Assembly (NCBI GenBank): GCA_023259065.1
Contig: JAHFQY010000004.1
Location: 1-40,348, forward strand
DNA from: Nitrosomonadales bacterium
Lineage (GTDB): Bacteria > Pseudomonadota > Gammaproteobacteria > Burkholderiales > Gallionellaceae
Direction: 5' to 3'
Length of the DNA: 40,348 bases
The notes under the pieces were generated by a model, which worked only from the letters and a program-made list of their open reading frames with translations, did not search any database and was not told where the DNA came from. Both the position numbers and the translations under genes were made by a program. Below, in pieces: positions 18,754-27,074 of the stretch; the first letter of the stretch is position 1, and each line of letters begins with the position of its first letter.

Positions 18754-19925
18754 ATTCCCAGGCCGTTTTCTTCGCTGCGCCTTGGTGAATAGGTTTCCCA
18801 GCCATGGCAGGCCGGACAGTGCCAGTAGAACTGGCGCGCCTTGAAACCGCAGCTGGTGCAGCGGTACATAGCGAGGGAGCGCGTGCGCTTGTCCACCAGG
18901 TTTTTTACCAGTTCGACATCCGCACGGTTTTTCTCGGTCACCTCCAGCAAGCGCGCCTCCAGCAATTTATCCAGCCCCAGCAGGGTGGGATTGCGCTGCA
19001 GCTCGGCGCGCACCATCTGGTAGGCTGCCTCCGCACCATCGCGTTGCAACAATGCATGGAACAGCACGTTCATCAAATCCAGCGAGGGATATTTTTCCTG
19101 GTAGCCGCGCAACAGGGCAACGCCTTCATTCTCCTTGCCGGTCTCCAGATACGCTTTCATCAAGCGCTCCGCCGCCAGTGGCAGGTACTGCGCATCCTGT
19201 TGCTCGATACGCGTCCATATCTCGATGGCACGCGCCGGATTCTGCGCAGCCATGGCCATGTCGCCCAGCATGATAGTGGCGCGCACCGAGTGTGCATACA
19301 CATCCAGCGCCTGCTCCAGATGTGTGTTCGCCGCATCGGTATTCTTGTGTGCCAGGTCGGCCGCTGCCAGTTCGCAGTAGAAAAATGCAGCTTCCTTGGC
19401 GTGGGACTGACCGGTCAGCACGGTCAGGCGCTGCGTGATATCGATGGCCTTGAGCCAGTCTTTTTCTTTCTGGTAAATCTCCAGCAGGAAATCGAGTGAT
19501 GACTTGGCATGGGGAGTGCTGAGCAGTTGCCTGAAAATTTCTTCGGCACGGTCCAGTATGCCGGCCTTGAGATAGTCCTGCCCCAGCTCGAACAGCGCAT
19601 GCTGTTTCTTGTCCTCGTCCAGATCAGCGCGCTCCACCAGGTTCAGGTGCATGCGCAATGCGCGGTCCACCTCGCCGCGGCGGCGGAACAGGCTGCCCAG
19701 AGCAAAGTGCAGCTCCACTGTCTGCGGGTCAACCTTCACCACCTCGATGAAAGCCTCGATCGCCTTGTCCTGCTGTTCATTCAGCAGGAAATTCAGCCCC
19801 TGAAAATACGAGCGCGGCAATGCGCTCGATTCGGTCAGCAATTCCTTGATGTCTATTCGTGCCGCCAGCCATCCCATGCCAAAAAACAGCGGGAAGACCA
19901 GCAACATCCACGGTTCAAATTCCAT
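18750..19925 (-). CDS. lapB: Lipopolysaccharide assembly protein LapB
   Basis: LapB (YciM) adjusts lipopolysaccharide synthesis by steering FtsH proteolysis of LpxC. The 391-residue protein has one N-terminal membrane helix (residues 5-22) and a run of TPR helices through about residue 340. It ends in a rubredoxin-type metal site, YRCTSCGF and HCPACHGW, near residues 353-375. This architecture is unique to the family. It lies 14 nt after lapA and overlaps pyrF by 4 nt. Being next to the heptose genes rfaE1 and hldD ties this segment to the outer membrane. Confidence 0.96.
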   Translation of the reverse strand: MEFEPWMLLVFPLFFGMGWLAARIDIKELLTESSALPRSYFQGLNFLLNEQQDKAIEAFIEVVKVDPQTVELHFALGSLFRRRGEVDRALRMHLNLVERADLDEDKKQHALFELGQDYLKAGILDRAEEIFRQLLSTPHAKSSLDFLLEIYQKEKDWLKAIDITQRLTVLTGQSHAKEAAFFYCELAAADLAHKNTDAANTHLEQALDVYAHSVRATIMLGDMAMAAQNPARAIEIWTRIEQQDAQYLPLAAERLMKAYLETGKENEGVALLRGYQEKYPSLDLMNVLFHALLQRDGAEAAYQMVRAELQRNPTLLGLDKLLEARLLEVTEKNRADVELVKNLVDKRTRSLAMYRCTSCGFKARQFYWHCPACHGWETYSPRRSEENGLGI

Positions 19926-19939
19926 AAGTTTTTATCAGA

Positions 19940-20218
19940 TTACTTCGGTGAGTCAGCCGCACCGGCAAGTTTGTTTTTCAGACGCAATTCATCCTTGAGC
20001 GCGGCGAGTTCCTTGCGCTGGCGCAACAAACTGCCCAGCACCGCAAGCATGCCGAAAGCAGCGCCCACCGCAAAAAACAGCAGCAACACAACGATCAGCG
20101 AGGAATGCCACTCATAGCCGAAAAAATAGTGCAGCACCACAGGCCCGTCATTCTTGACGGCAAATCCGAGGAGGATCAGGAACAAAAAAACCCGCAACAG
20201 CCAGATCAAATATCGCAT
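19940..20218 (-). CDS. lapA: LapA-domain inner-membrane protein
   Basis: This 92-residue protein has two membrane helices (about residues 4-20 and 40-62), with the family segment NDGPVVLHYFFG between them. A charged helix follows (LRQRKELAALKDELRLKNKL). This is the LapA/DUF1049 pattern, and LapA acts with LapB in lipopolysaccharide assembly. It begins a new transcription segment after the ihfB terminator and precedes lapB by 14 nt. Confidence 0.93.
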   Translation of the reverse strand: MRYLIWLLRVFLFLILLGFAVKNDGPVVLHYFFGYEWHSSLIVVLLLFFAVGAAFGMLAVLGSLLRQRKELAALKDELRLKNKLAGAADSPK

Positions 20219-20261
20219 GATTCAGCACCAGAAATTTAGTTGTAACGATAACATATCAGGC

Positions 20262-20301
20262 AAAAAATTGGCGGCTCCATCTTGCGACAGGCCGCCAATT
20301 T
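20262..20301 (-). terminator. Rho-independent terminator after ihfB
   Basis: Perfect 11-bp arms AAATTGGCGGC and GCCGCCAATTT enclose a 15-nt loop. On the minus strand the stem is followed by a T run. It separates the rpsA-ihfB part of the run from lapAB. Confidence 0.88.
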
Positions 20302-20370
20302 ATTACTTCTTGCTCATCCCCTCATGCTCAATCCTGCAACATTCATCAGGGGACAAGCTCACAACGCATT

Positions 20371-20658
20371 TCAGCTCTGCTTGTAATCAACCCGTTCACG
20401 CAGTTCTTTACCCGCCTTGAAGTGCGGCACGTATTTAGCCGGCACCTGCACCTTGTCGCCAGACTTGGGGTTGCGCCCCAGGCGTGGCGGACGGTAGTTC
20501 AGTGCAAAGCTGCCGAAGCCGCGTATTTCAATACGGCCACCTGTCGTCAGGGTTGCCGCCATGCTGTCGAGGATCACCTTGACAGCCAGCTCGGCATCCT
20601 TGGCCAGCAGTTGCGAATAACGCTCTGCAAGTTTAACGATAAGATCGGAACGGGTCAT
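20371..20658 (-). CDS. ihfB: Integration host factor subunit beta
   Basis: This 95-residue DNA-bending protein of the HU/IHF family has the start [17 protein letters not shown]. The hallmark arm [30 protein letters not shown] follows (about residues 42-71), including the Pro that intercalates into DNA. It pairs with IhfA, encoded elsewhere. AAGG lies 7 nt before the ATG. The 16-nt gap after rpsA and the terminator behind it place it at the end of the rpsA transcript, the standard arrangement. Confidence 0.97.
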   Translation of the reverse strand: MTRSDLIVKLAERYSQLLAKDAELAVKVILDSMAATLTTGGRIEIRGFGSFALNYRPPRLGRNPKSGDKVQVPAKYVPHFKAGKELRERVDYKQS

Positions 20659-20674
20659 GACAGAGCCTTATGTA

Positions 20675-22378
20675 TTATGCGTCAGCCTTGCTGCTATCCA
20701 TCTTGGCCTTCAACAAGGCGCCCAGATTGGTGGTACCAGCAGTGCTTGTGCTTTCCGCTGCAAGCTTGTGCATCGCAGCTGCTTCGTCAGCCTTGTCCAT
20801 CGCCTTGATCGACAGGTTGATGCCGCGGTTCTTGCGGTCAACGTTGATGATCACTGCCTTGACGGTGTCGCCTTCCTTCAGGTGGTTGCGGATGTCTTCC
20901 ACGCGGTCAGCGGATACTTCAGAGGCCTTCAGGTAGGCTTCCACATCGCCGTCCAGTGCAATAACAGCACCTTTTGCATCCAGTGACTTGACCACGCCGC
21001 TAACGATCGCGCCCTTGTCATGGCCCACTACGTAGCCGCTGAAAGGATCACCATCCATCTGCTTGATGCCGAGGGAGATGCGCTCGCGCTCAACGTCGAT
21101 GGCCAGCACAACTGCTTCCAGCTCGTCGCCCTTCTTGTAGTTGCGCACGGCTTCTTCGCCAGGTACGTTCCAGGAAATGTCGGACAGGTGCACCAAGCCG
21201 TCGATACCGCCATCCAGGCCGATAAACACGCCGAAGTCGGTGATGGACTTGATCTGGCCCTTAACCTTGTCGCCCTTCTTGTGATTCAGTTCGAAGTCGT
21301 CCCATGGGTTGGACTTGCACTGCTTCATGCCCAGGGAGATACGACGACGTGCCTCGTCGATTTCCAGAATCATTACTTCCACTTCGTCGCCCAGCTGCAC
21401 AACCTTGGATGGGTGTACGTTCTTGTTGGTCCAGTCCATTTCGGAAACGTGAACCAGGCCTTCGATGCCCTGCTCGATTTCAACGAATGCACCGTAGTCG
21501 GTCAGGTTGGTTACCTTGCCGAACAAACGTGTGGATTGCGGGTAACGACGTGCCAGGCCATGCCATGGATCGTCGCCCATTTGTTTGATGCCCAGGGAAA
21601 CACGGTTCTTTTCCTGGTCGAACTTCAGAATCTTGGCTTCCACTTCGTCGCCAACTGTCAGCACCTCGGATGGGTGCTTCACGCGACGCCATGCCAGGTC
21701 GGTGATGTGCAACAGGCCGTCGATACCGCCCAGATCCACGAATGCGCCGTAGTCGGTGATGTTCTTGACCACGCCCTTGACGATTGCGCCTTCTTGCAGA
21801 TTCTGCATCATCGCTTCACGGTCGGCGCCCATAGTGGCTTCCAGCACTGCGCGACGCGATACCACCACGTTGTTGCGCTTGCGATCCAGCTTGATAACCT
21901 TCAACTCCATGGTCTTGTTTTCGTATGGAGTGGTGTCCTTCACCGGACGTGTATCCACCAGCGAACCAGGCAGGAATGCGCGGATACCGTTAACCATGGC
22001 AGTCAGACCGCCTTTTACCTTGCCGCTGACGAAGCCTTCAACCACGCGACCTTCTTCCATCGCCAGCTCCAGATCGTGCCATGCGGCCAGACGCTTGGCT
22101 TTTTCACGTGACAAACGTGTTTCGCCGTAGCCGTTTTCCAGCGACTCGATCGCCACGGTTACAAAATCGCCAGCTTTAACTTCCAACGCGCCGTTGCTGT
22201 CGCGGAACTCTTCTACTGGAATAAAGCTTTCAGATTTCAAACCGGCATTTACTACCACCACGTTCTGCTCTACACGCACTACTTGCGCAGTAATCAGCTC
22301 ACCGGCGCGCATTTCCTTGCGCGTCAAGCTTTCTTCAAACAGGGCGGCAAAACTTTCCATTTCGTTGACTGCAGTCAT
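20675..22378 (-). CDS. rpsA: 30S ribosomal protein S1
   Basis: This 567-residue S1 binds mRNA and starts translation on structured messages. Six S1 (OB-fold) repeats are visible. The last four carry the typical [15 protein letters not shown] / GLVHxSD pattern (for example [21 protein letters not shown] and [22 protein letters not shown]). The first two are the diverged ribosome-binding repeats. The start [18 protein letters not shown] is normal, with AAGGTG 9 nt upstream. It is nested between cmk and ihfB, as in most proteobacteria. Confidence 0.98.
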   Translation of the reverse strand: MTAVNEMESFAALFEESLTRKEMRAGELITAQVVRVEQNVVVVNAGLKSESFIPVEEFRDSNGALEVKAGDFVTVAIESLENGYGETRLSREKAKRLAAWHDLELAMEEGRVVEGFVSGKVKGGLTAMVNGIRAFLPGSLVDTRPVKDTTPYENKTMELKVIKLDRKRNNVVVSRRAVLEATMGADREAMMQNLQEGAIVKGVVKNITDYGAFVDLGGIDGLLHITDLAWRRVKHPSEVLTVGDEVEAKILKFDQEKNRVSLGIKQMGDDPWHGLARRYPQSTRLFGKVTNLTDYGAFVEIEQGIEGLVHVSEMDWTNKNVHPSKVVQLGDEVEVMILEIDEARRRISLGMKQCKSNPWDDFELNHKKGDKVKGQIKSITDFGVFIGLDGGIDGLVHLSDISWNVPGEEAVRNYKKGDELEAVVLAIDVERERISLGIKQMDGDPFSGYVVGHDKGAIVSGVVKSLDAKGAVIALDGDVEAYLKASEVSADRVEDIRNHLKEGDTVKAVIINVDRKNRGINLSIKAMDKADEAAAMHKLAAESTSTAGTTNLGALLKAKMDSSKADA

Positions 22379-22460
22379 TTTGAATACACCTTAGGACAAA
22401 CCCGTTTTTGGCGGGGGTTAGTTAAACAACCTGAACGGAAGGCTCCGGTCAGGGCTTGGG
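22379..22460 (-). promoter_or_regulatory. rpsA leader with two hairpins
   Basis: The 82 nt between the cmk stop and the rpsA start fold, on the minus strand, into CTGACCGGA-GCCT-TCCGTTCAG and a second CCCG-CCAAAAA-CGGG hairpin followed by TTT. S1 is known to repress its own message through leader structure, so this is a plausible control site. It may also be a weak attenuator. The function is inferred. Confidence 0.4.
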
Positions 22461-24407
22461 TTACGCGCGGTATTGAACAAGTACGGCCTGTACCGCCTGC
22501 TCGATATTAAGGGCAGTGGTGTCCAGCAAATTTGCACCCGGCGCCTGTTGCAGAGGAGCCACGCTACGCTGGCTGTCGCGCTCATCACGCTGACGAATCT
22601 CTTGCAAAAGGGCGGTTATACTAACACTCATTCCTTTTTCCATCAACTGTTTATAGCGTCTTTCCGCCCTCGCTTCAGCACTGGCGGTGAGGAATATCTT
22701 GAGCTCCGCGTCGGGAAACACCACGGAAGCCATGTCGCGGCCGTCGGCAACCAGCCCGGGTGCCTGGCGGAAGTCCTTTTGCTTGCCCAGCAAGGCCTTA
22801 CGCACCGCAGGCAGGGAGGCCACTTTGGAGGCGGCATTGCCATTCTGCTCGGTGCGCAACTCATCCCCCACCAGCTCGCCATCCAGCCAGATATCCGCGC
22901 CCTCGAAGCGTATATCCAGGCGCGCAGCCAGTTGCGCCAGCTCGGTTTCCGCATCCAGCGCCACATCGTCACGGGCTGCAGCCAAGGCCAGCAGGCGGTA
23001 CAAGGCGCCGCTGTCGAGGTAGTGGTAACCCAGCGCCTGCGCCACGCGCTGCGCCACCGTGCCCTTGCCCGAGGCCGAGGGGCCGTCGATGGCGATAACG
23101 GGGACTGGTTTGGTAACTTGTTTGAACATATTGAAATAATCCGGGAAGGTTTTGGCTACACAGCCGGGGTCGTTAATGCGCACGCCCGCACCGCCAAACG
23201 CGGCTAGCGAGAAGCACATCGCCATGCGGTGGTCGTCATAAGTGTCTATCGAGGACTGAGGACTGAGGACCGAGGACTGAGGAGGGGTGACGCGTATGTA
23301 ATCCGCGCCCTCTTCCACCGTCGCCCCCACCTTGCGCAGCTCGGTAGCCATTGCGGCGATGCGGTCGGTCTCCTTGACGCGCCAGCTGGCAATGTTGCGC
23401 AGCGTGGTGCTGCCATCGGCAAACAGTGCCGCCACGGCCAAGGTCATCGCGGCATCGGGGATGTGGTTGCAATCCAGCTCGATGGCCTTGAGCTTGCCGC
23501 CCTCGGGCGCGCTCGCCTCCATCCAGTTGTCGCCCATGGTGATGCGCGCCCCCATCTTCGCCAGCTCCTCGGCAAAGCGCACATCGCCCTGCACGCTGTT
23601 CTTGCCCACGCCTTCCACGCGCACCGGCCCGCCGCCAATGGCGCCGGCAGCCAGAAAATACGAGGCGGATGAGGCATCGCCTTCGACATAGATGGCGCCC
23701 GGGCTCTGATAACGCTGCCCGCCAAACACCACGAAACGCTGCCAGCCCTGGCGCTCCACCTTGACGCCAAAGCGCGCCATCATCGCCAGGGTGATCTCGA
23801 TATAGGGCTTGGAAATCAGCTCGCCCACCACCTCGATGCTGACCGTGCGCCCGGTCAGCGGCAAGGCCATCAGCAAGCCGGTAAGAAACTGGCTGGACAC
23901 ATCGCCGCGCACTTCCAGCATGTCGCCTGCGACCATGGAGGGGAAAATCTCCAGCGGCGGGAAACCCTCATTACCCAGATAGCGAATGTCTGCACCGATC
24001 TGGCGCAACGCCTCCACCAGATCACCGATGGGGCGCTCGTGCATGCGCGCCACGCCGGACAATTCGTAGTGGCCGCCGGACAGCGCCAGGGCAGCAGTCA
24101 GCGGACGGAATGCCGTGCCGGCATTACCTAGGAACAGCTTGGCGTCCTTCACCGGAAAATTACCGCCGCATCCTGTCACGCGATAGGCATTATCGCCCAG
24201 CGCATCAACGCTTACCCCCAGCGTGCGCAACGCTTCCAGCATGCGTTCTGTATCATCGGAATGCAGCAGGTCGCGCACCTCGGTGGTGCCATTGGCCAGC
24301 GCCGCCAGCAGCAGCACGCGGTTGGAAATGCTCTTGGAGCCGGGCAGGCGCACCGTGCCTTGCGCGCTTATCAGCGGGGGTAGGTCAATAAAGTTTTCGG
24401 ATGTCAT
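22461..24407 (-). CDS. aroA-cmk: Fused 3-phosphoshikimate 1-carboxyvinyltransferase / cytidylate kinase
   Basis: One uninterrupted 648-residue frame joins two enzymes. Residues 1-430 are EPSP synthase (shikimate pathway): [18 protein letters not shown], then [19 protein letters not shown] with the glyphosate-sensitive Gly, [16 protein letters not shown] and KTFPDYF. From about residue 432 comes CMP kinase with the P-loop [27 protein letters not shown] and [15 protein letters not shown]. It ends with the kinase lid [10 protein letters not shown] and RDERDSQR. Fused proteins of this kind are known in betaproteobacteria. The ATG at 24407 gives the usual [12 protein letters not shown] start; 33 further open codons upstream are probably untranslated. 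A 7-bp tandem repeat lies in the loop before IDTYDDHR. Confidence 0.95.
   Translation of the reverse strand: MTSENFIDLPPLISAQGTVRLPGSKSISNRVLLLAALANGTTEVRDLLHSDDTERMLEALRTLGVSVDALGDNAYRVTGCGGNFPVKDAKLFLGNAGTAFRPLTAALALSGGHYELSGVARMHERPIGDLVEALRQIGADIRYLGNEGFPPLEIFPSMVAGDMLEVRGDVSSQFLTGLLMALPLTGRTVSIEVVGELISKPYIEITLAMMARFGVKVERQGWQRFVVFGGQRYQSPGAIYVEGDASSASYFLAAGAIGGGPVRVEGVGKNSVQGDVRFAEELAKMGARITMGDNWMEASAPEGGKLKAIELDCNHIPDAAMTLAVAALFADGSTTLRNIASWRVKETDRIAAMATELRKVGATVEEGADYIRVTPPQSSVLSPQSSIDTYDDHRMAMCFSLAAFGGAGVRINDPGCVAKTFPDYFNMFKQVTKPVPVIAIDGPSASGKGTVAQRVAQALGYHYLDSGALYRLLALAAARDDVALDAETELAQLAARLDIRFEGADIWLDGELVGDELRTEQNGNAASKVASLPAVRKALLGKQKDFRQAPGLVADGRDMASVVFPDAELKIFLTASAEARAERRYKQLMEKGMSVSITALLQEIRQRDERDSQRSVAPLQQAPGANLLDTTALNIEQAVQAVLVQYRA
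23251..23283. repeat. In-frame heptanucleotide repeat inside aroA
   Basis: Four full GAGGACY units plus a partial fifth occur in a row. On the coding strand they give [13 protein letters not shown], just before the active-site segment DTYDDHR. A 7-bp unit is not a multiple of three, so one unit gained or lost would shift the frame of AroA and the fused kinase. Confidence 0.9.
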
Positions 24408-24562
24408 CTGGGTGAACCTTGCAACGTGCTGGCTTAATATATTTTTGAGGGCGGTATGATACCAGAGGGAGGGTAGAGGCATGGTTTCCGGGAGGGCGTT
24501 CGGCATTTAGCCCGTTCGTGCAGAGCGTAGCGCAGCAAAGTTGAAGCATATCTAAAAGCAAA
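24408..24562. other. aroA upstream region up to the inverted repeat
   Basis: No gene. This stretch must carry whatever promoter drives aroA-cmk-rpsA-ihfB if the insertion blocks read-through from tyrA. GGTAT-C-ATACC (24447-24457) is a small palindrome. AT-rich AATATATT lies beside it, but I find no matching -35. The far end shows weak leftover similarity to the DNA beyond the other arm of the inverted repeat. Confidence 0.4.
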
Positions 24563-24807
24563 ACAACTTCGCCGGTGGTAGACCGGCAGCTAGTCACTTT
24601 CTTTTGCTTCGCCAAAAAGAAAGTAACCCAAGAAAAGGCGACCCCGGTTTGCCGCCCCTGCGGGGTTCCCTCGATCAGCCGCAAGCAAGCGGGGCTGCGC
24701 AACTCGCCCTGGTAGGGCACACAAAACGTGCCCTCCTGCGGAGCTCAAACAGTGCTCGCCTAAACCTCCGCTCGCTTGAGGCTAATCGAGGCGGCGCACA
24801 GGGGAAT
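24563..24807 (+). repeat. Left arm of a perfect 245-bp inverted repeat
   Basis: These 245 bp are the exact reverse complement of 25782-26026 as far as I can compare by eye. The arm has its own structure, including ACTTTCTTTT-GCTTCGCCA-AAAAGAAAGT (24596-24624), CCGG-TGGTAGA-CCGG and GGGCAC-ACAAAAC-GTGCCC. Open frames in it are short and translate the hairpins, so I do not call a protein. It resembles a class of dispersed intergenic repeat in betaproteobacteria. Confidence 0.92.
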
Positions 24808-24928
24808 GAAAAGCAGAAATCCAAATTCAGAATCATTTAGGACGGGTTACGGCGCAAAAAACCCGCGCCTACCCCGTCTTAAGAGACTGTCGCCCCGGCA
24901 TAGCTAGGGGTTTCTTTCATGGTCTCAA
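24808..24928. other. Gap between the left repeat arm and the cargo gene
   Basis: 121 bp with no gene. GACGGG...CCCGTC arms around GGCGC...GCGCC (about 24840-24878) form a hairpin in the path of transcripts leaving the cargo gene, and CCCC...GGGG arms near 24893-24910 form another. Either could end that transcript, but neither has a good T run. Confidence 0.4.
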
Positions 24929-25612
24929 TTAGGTAACACGAGCTGATGCATACCTACCTGTCGTAACGTTAATTAAGCCAGCTGCGTGAAGCAACTTGAT
25001 TAAATTTTCAGTTTCGGCAAGTTCATAACCTTTGGCCTGAATGCGCTGGACTAAATCGTCTCGGCGCAATTCGTCTTCACCATCGAATGTATGGATAATT
25101 TTCAGAGCGAGGGTACGTTGGCTTTTCTTAGCACCCTTGTTCAAGTTGCGTGAAGCTTTTGTCAAGAACTTCTCAAATCTCGTCGTGTAATTATGCTCTC
25201 GGCAGAAGGCGTGCAGATGCGCCGACAATACTGTTTCGGTTTTATACTGATTTCGCCTCTTGCCCCCCAAATCAGAAATGATGGGAGCCCCTGCAGTGGC
25301 ACGCGCTGCTTTGTGCGTACTCATATAGATTGCACGCGGAATGTTTAATGCTTCGGCATAACCATATTCAAGCGATACGTTTGCATTGCCGCCCGTAGCA
25401 TCAAAGATGGCAAAACTTGAACTGGATATTCTGGCTTTGATTACTCCAAAAAGGTCTTCTGCGTCTTGCCCATCATTCCGTCCAACAATTGTGAAATGAA
25501 CTGGGAATTTAGCGATCAGACGATCAATGATTCGTTCATATCTGGGGCGCACAGTTTTCCAAGGAAGGCCTATAAAAACTTGATTCGGTATAAAGCTTCT
25601 TTTGATAGCCAT
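24929..25612 (-). CDS. TIR / nucleoside-deoxyribosyltransferase-like protein with a C-terminal winged-helix-like tail
   Basis: I cannot assign a family with certainty. In this 227-residue protein, residues 10-17 are a first strand (NQVFIGLP) followed by a helix with Arg24 and Arg27. Residues 67-90 read FAIFDATGGNANVSLEYGYAEALN. The D-A-T and N-x-N-V-x-x-E-x-G-x-A pattern is the part shared by TIR-like and nucleoside deoxyribosyltransferase-like NAD or nucleotide hydrolases, where the Glu (here Glu82) is catalytic. Residues about 165-227 look like a small winged helix (DLVQRIQAKGYELAETENLI, then AAGLINVTTGRYASA). A strong GGAGGG lies before the ATG. The gene is alone and AT-richer than its surroundings. 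A role in defence or nucleotide sensing is inference. Confidence 0.7.
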   Translation of the reverse strand: MAIKRSFIPNQVFIGLPWKTVRPRYERIIDRLIAKFPVHFTIVGRNDGQDAEDLFGVIKARISSSSFAIFDATGGNANVSLEYGYAEALNIPRAIYMSTHKAARATAGAPIISDLGGKRRNQYKTETVLSAHLHAFCREHNYTTRFEKFLTKASRNLNKGAKKSQRTLALKIIHTFDGEDELRRDDLVQRIQAKGYELAETENLIKLLHAAGLINVTTGRYASARVT

Positions 25613-25781
25613 AGTCCCTCCAAATATTTAGACTTACTTCTCTTTCAAGCAATAGGAATACCGAAATTTATGTGTCAGGTCTTGCCTTTGCACTACCTAT
25701 GCCACCGCCAGCGTAGCATGCTGCGCTGGCGGCAAAACAAAAAAACGTGCGCACAGCGCACACCACACCTTACTGCTTTAT
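25613..25781. other. Upstream region of the cargo gene
   Basis: 169 bp with no gene. It holds the GGAGGG ribosome site, AT-rich DNA that must contain the promoter (no clear -35/-10 pair found) and the palindrome at 25705-25732. A second small inverted repeat GTGCGC-ACA-GCGCAC lies at 25748-25762. Confidence 0.45.
25705..25732. repeat. 28-bp near-perfect palindrome
   Basis: CCGCCAGCG and CGCTGGCGG arms surround AGCATGCT, with one mismatched pair across 28 bp. It lies upstream of the cargo gene. A/T runs follow only on the side away from that gene, so it is not its terminator. It could be a dispersed repeat or a protein-binding site. Confidence 0.75.
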
Positions 25782-26026
25782 ATTCCCCTGTGCGCCGCCT
25801 CGATTAGCCTCAAGCGAGCGGAGGTTTAGGCGAGCACTGTTTGAGCTCCGCAGGAGGGCACGTTTTGTGTGCCCTACCAGGGCGAGTTGCGCAGCCCCGC
25901 TTGCTTGCGGCTGATCGAGGGAACCCCGCAGGGGCGGCAAACCGGGGTCGCCTTTTCTTGGGTTACTTTCTTTTTGGCGAAGCAAAAGAAAGTGACTAGC
26001 TGCCGGTCTACCACCGGCGAAGTTGT
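25782..26026 (-). repeat. Right arm of the perfect 245-bp inverted repeat
   Basis: This is the reverse complement of 24563-24807, with no difference seen. Homology stops sharply at the inner end (25782). At the outer end (26026) it fades into a loosely similar stretch. The tyrA stop codon follows 79 bp further on. Confidence 0.92.
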
Positions 26027-26104
26027 CTTTGGTTATTCATGTTTCAACTTCGCTTCCTTCGACTTCGCTGCGCTCAGGGCGAACGGCCATTGCGGCCAAC
26101 AAAC

Positions 26105-26977
26105 CTACTGCGGCGTCCAGTTGCTGCGCACCTTGCGTGCCTCAGCAAAAACTTGTTCCAGCTTGTCGGCATCACGCTGCTCCAGCGCCTTGAACAGGCC
26201 GTAAAGCTCATCGGCATACTGTTGCAGCTCGCCCATCAAAGCCTCGCGATTGGCCATGCAGATGTCGCGCCACATTTCAGGGCTACTGGCGGCGATACGG
26301 GTGAAGTCGCGGAAGCCGCTGGCGGCGAAGGACAGCAGCAGGTCTTTATCGTCACGTTGTGCGATGTCATGCACCAGCGCGAAGGAAAGCAGGTGCGGCA
26401 AATGGCTCACTGCGGCGAACACGGCGTCGTGCTGCGCCGCGCTCAACTCGCTCACCACCGCACCGCATAGCTCCCATGCCATGCGCACTCTCGCTACCGA
26501 GTCCGCACTGTTTTCCGGCATGGGCGTGAGCACGACTTTCTTGCCCGCATACAGATCGGCCTGCGCAGCGGCAGCCCCACTTTTCTCCGCCCCGGCGATG
26601 GGGTGGGCCGGCACGAACTGCCCCAGCTTGCCGCCCAACCTGGCACGCGCATACGCCACCACGTCGCTCTTGGTGCTGCCGCCATCGGTGACCAGGGTGT
26701 GTGCTCCAAGATGCGGAGCGATGCGTGACATGATGTCGGCCATCTGCCCCACCGGCGTAGCCAGCAACACCAGATCGGCATTGCCCAGCTCTACCTCGAG
26801 ATCGCAACCAACGCGATCCAGAATGCCAAGCTGCTGTGCCTGGCGCAAAGTCTCGGCGCTGCGCCCGAAGCCCACCACCTCACCCACCGCATTGGCACGG
26901 CGCAGGGCCAGCGCAAACGAGCCACCGATCAGGCCTGCACCGAAGATGACGATTTTTTTGAATTGCGGGTTGGCCAC
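26105..26977 (-). CDS. tyrA: Prephenate dehydrogenase
   Basis: TyrA oxidatively decarboxylates prephenate (or arogenate) for tyrosine synthesis. The protein has the NAD(P)-binding motif IVIFGAGLIGGSFALALRR, then LLATPVGQ, VTDGGSTKSDVV, FVPAHPIAGAEKSG and the helical domain with VSHLPHLLSFAL. All are standard, and no ACT domain is present. I prefer the GTG at 26977, because AGAGGG stands 5 nt before it. An in-frame ATG at 27001, eight codons upstream, touches the palindrome at 27004 and lacks a ribosome site. The gene follows aroF after a palindrome and is separated from aroA by the insertion. Confidence 0.95.
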   Translation of the reverse strand: MANPQFKKIVIFGAGLIGGSFALALRRANAVGEVVGFGRSAETLRQAQQLGILDRVGCDLEVELGNADLVLLATPVGQMADIMSRIAPHLGAHTLVTDGGSTKSDVVAYARARLGGKLGQFVPAHPIAGAEKSGAAAAQADLYAGKKVVLTPMPENSADSVARVRMAWELCGAVVSELSAAQHDAVFAAVSHLPHLLSFALVHDIAQRDDKDLLLSFAASGFRDFTRIAASSPEMWRDICMANREALMGELQQYADELYGLFKALEQRDADKLEQVFAEARKVRSNWTPQ

Positions 26978-27003
26978 GTTTTCCCTCTGGAGAATTCTCA
27001 TCC

Positions 27004-27070
27004 GGGAGCGCCGACGTCCTCGTCGGCTTGAATCAAATAATCAAATGCCGACGAGGACGTCGGCGCTCCC
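27004..27070. repeat. Perfect palindrome with 24-bp arms between aroF and tyrA
   Basis: The arms begin GGGAGCGCCGACGTCC (27004-27027) and end with its exact complement (27047-27070), around a 19-nt AT-rich loop. It fills nearly the whole gap between the aroF stop and the tyrA start. It has no T tract, so it is a REP-like repeat or RNA-stability hairpin more than a terminator. Confidence 0.92.
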
Positions 27071-27074
27071 ATGT

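Larger units (their letters stand above)
24563..26026. mobile_element. 1464-bp insertion: one gene bounded by 245-bp inverted repeats
   Basis: Two identical, oppositely oriented 245-bp arms enclose 974 bp with a single AT-richer gene. The unit sits between tyrA and aroA, which are direct neighbours in the usual gyrA-serC-pheA-hisC-tyrA-aroA order. No transposase, integrase or clear target duplication is visible. It may be a non-autonomous element mobilised in trans, or a gene caught by recombination between two copies of a dispersed repeat. Confidence 0.55.

Noticed and set aside
24604-24840. A 78-codon frame within the left inverted repeat (and its copy in the right arm)
   Set aside because: Its sequence is just the translated hairpins of a dispersed repeat; it has no ribosome site or domain, although the same peptide appears in both arms because the DNA is identical.
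24563-26026. Insertion sequence with terminal inverted repeats
   Set aside because: No transposase motif is present in the cargo gene, the arms are far longer than IS ends, and no target duplication is seen; kept only as a repeat-bounded insertion.
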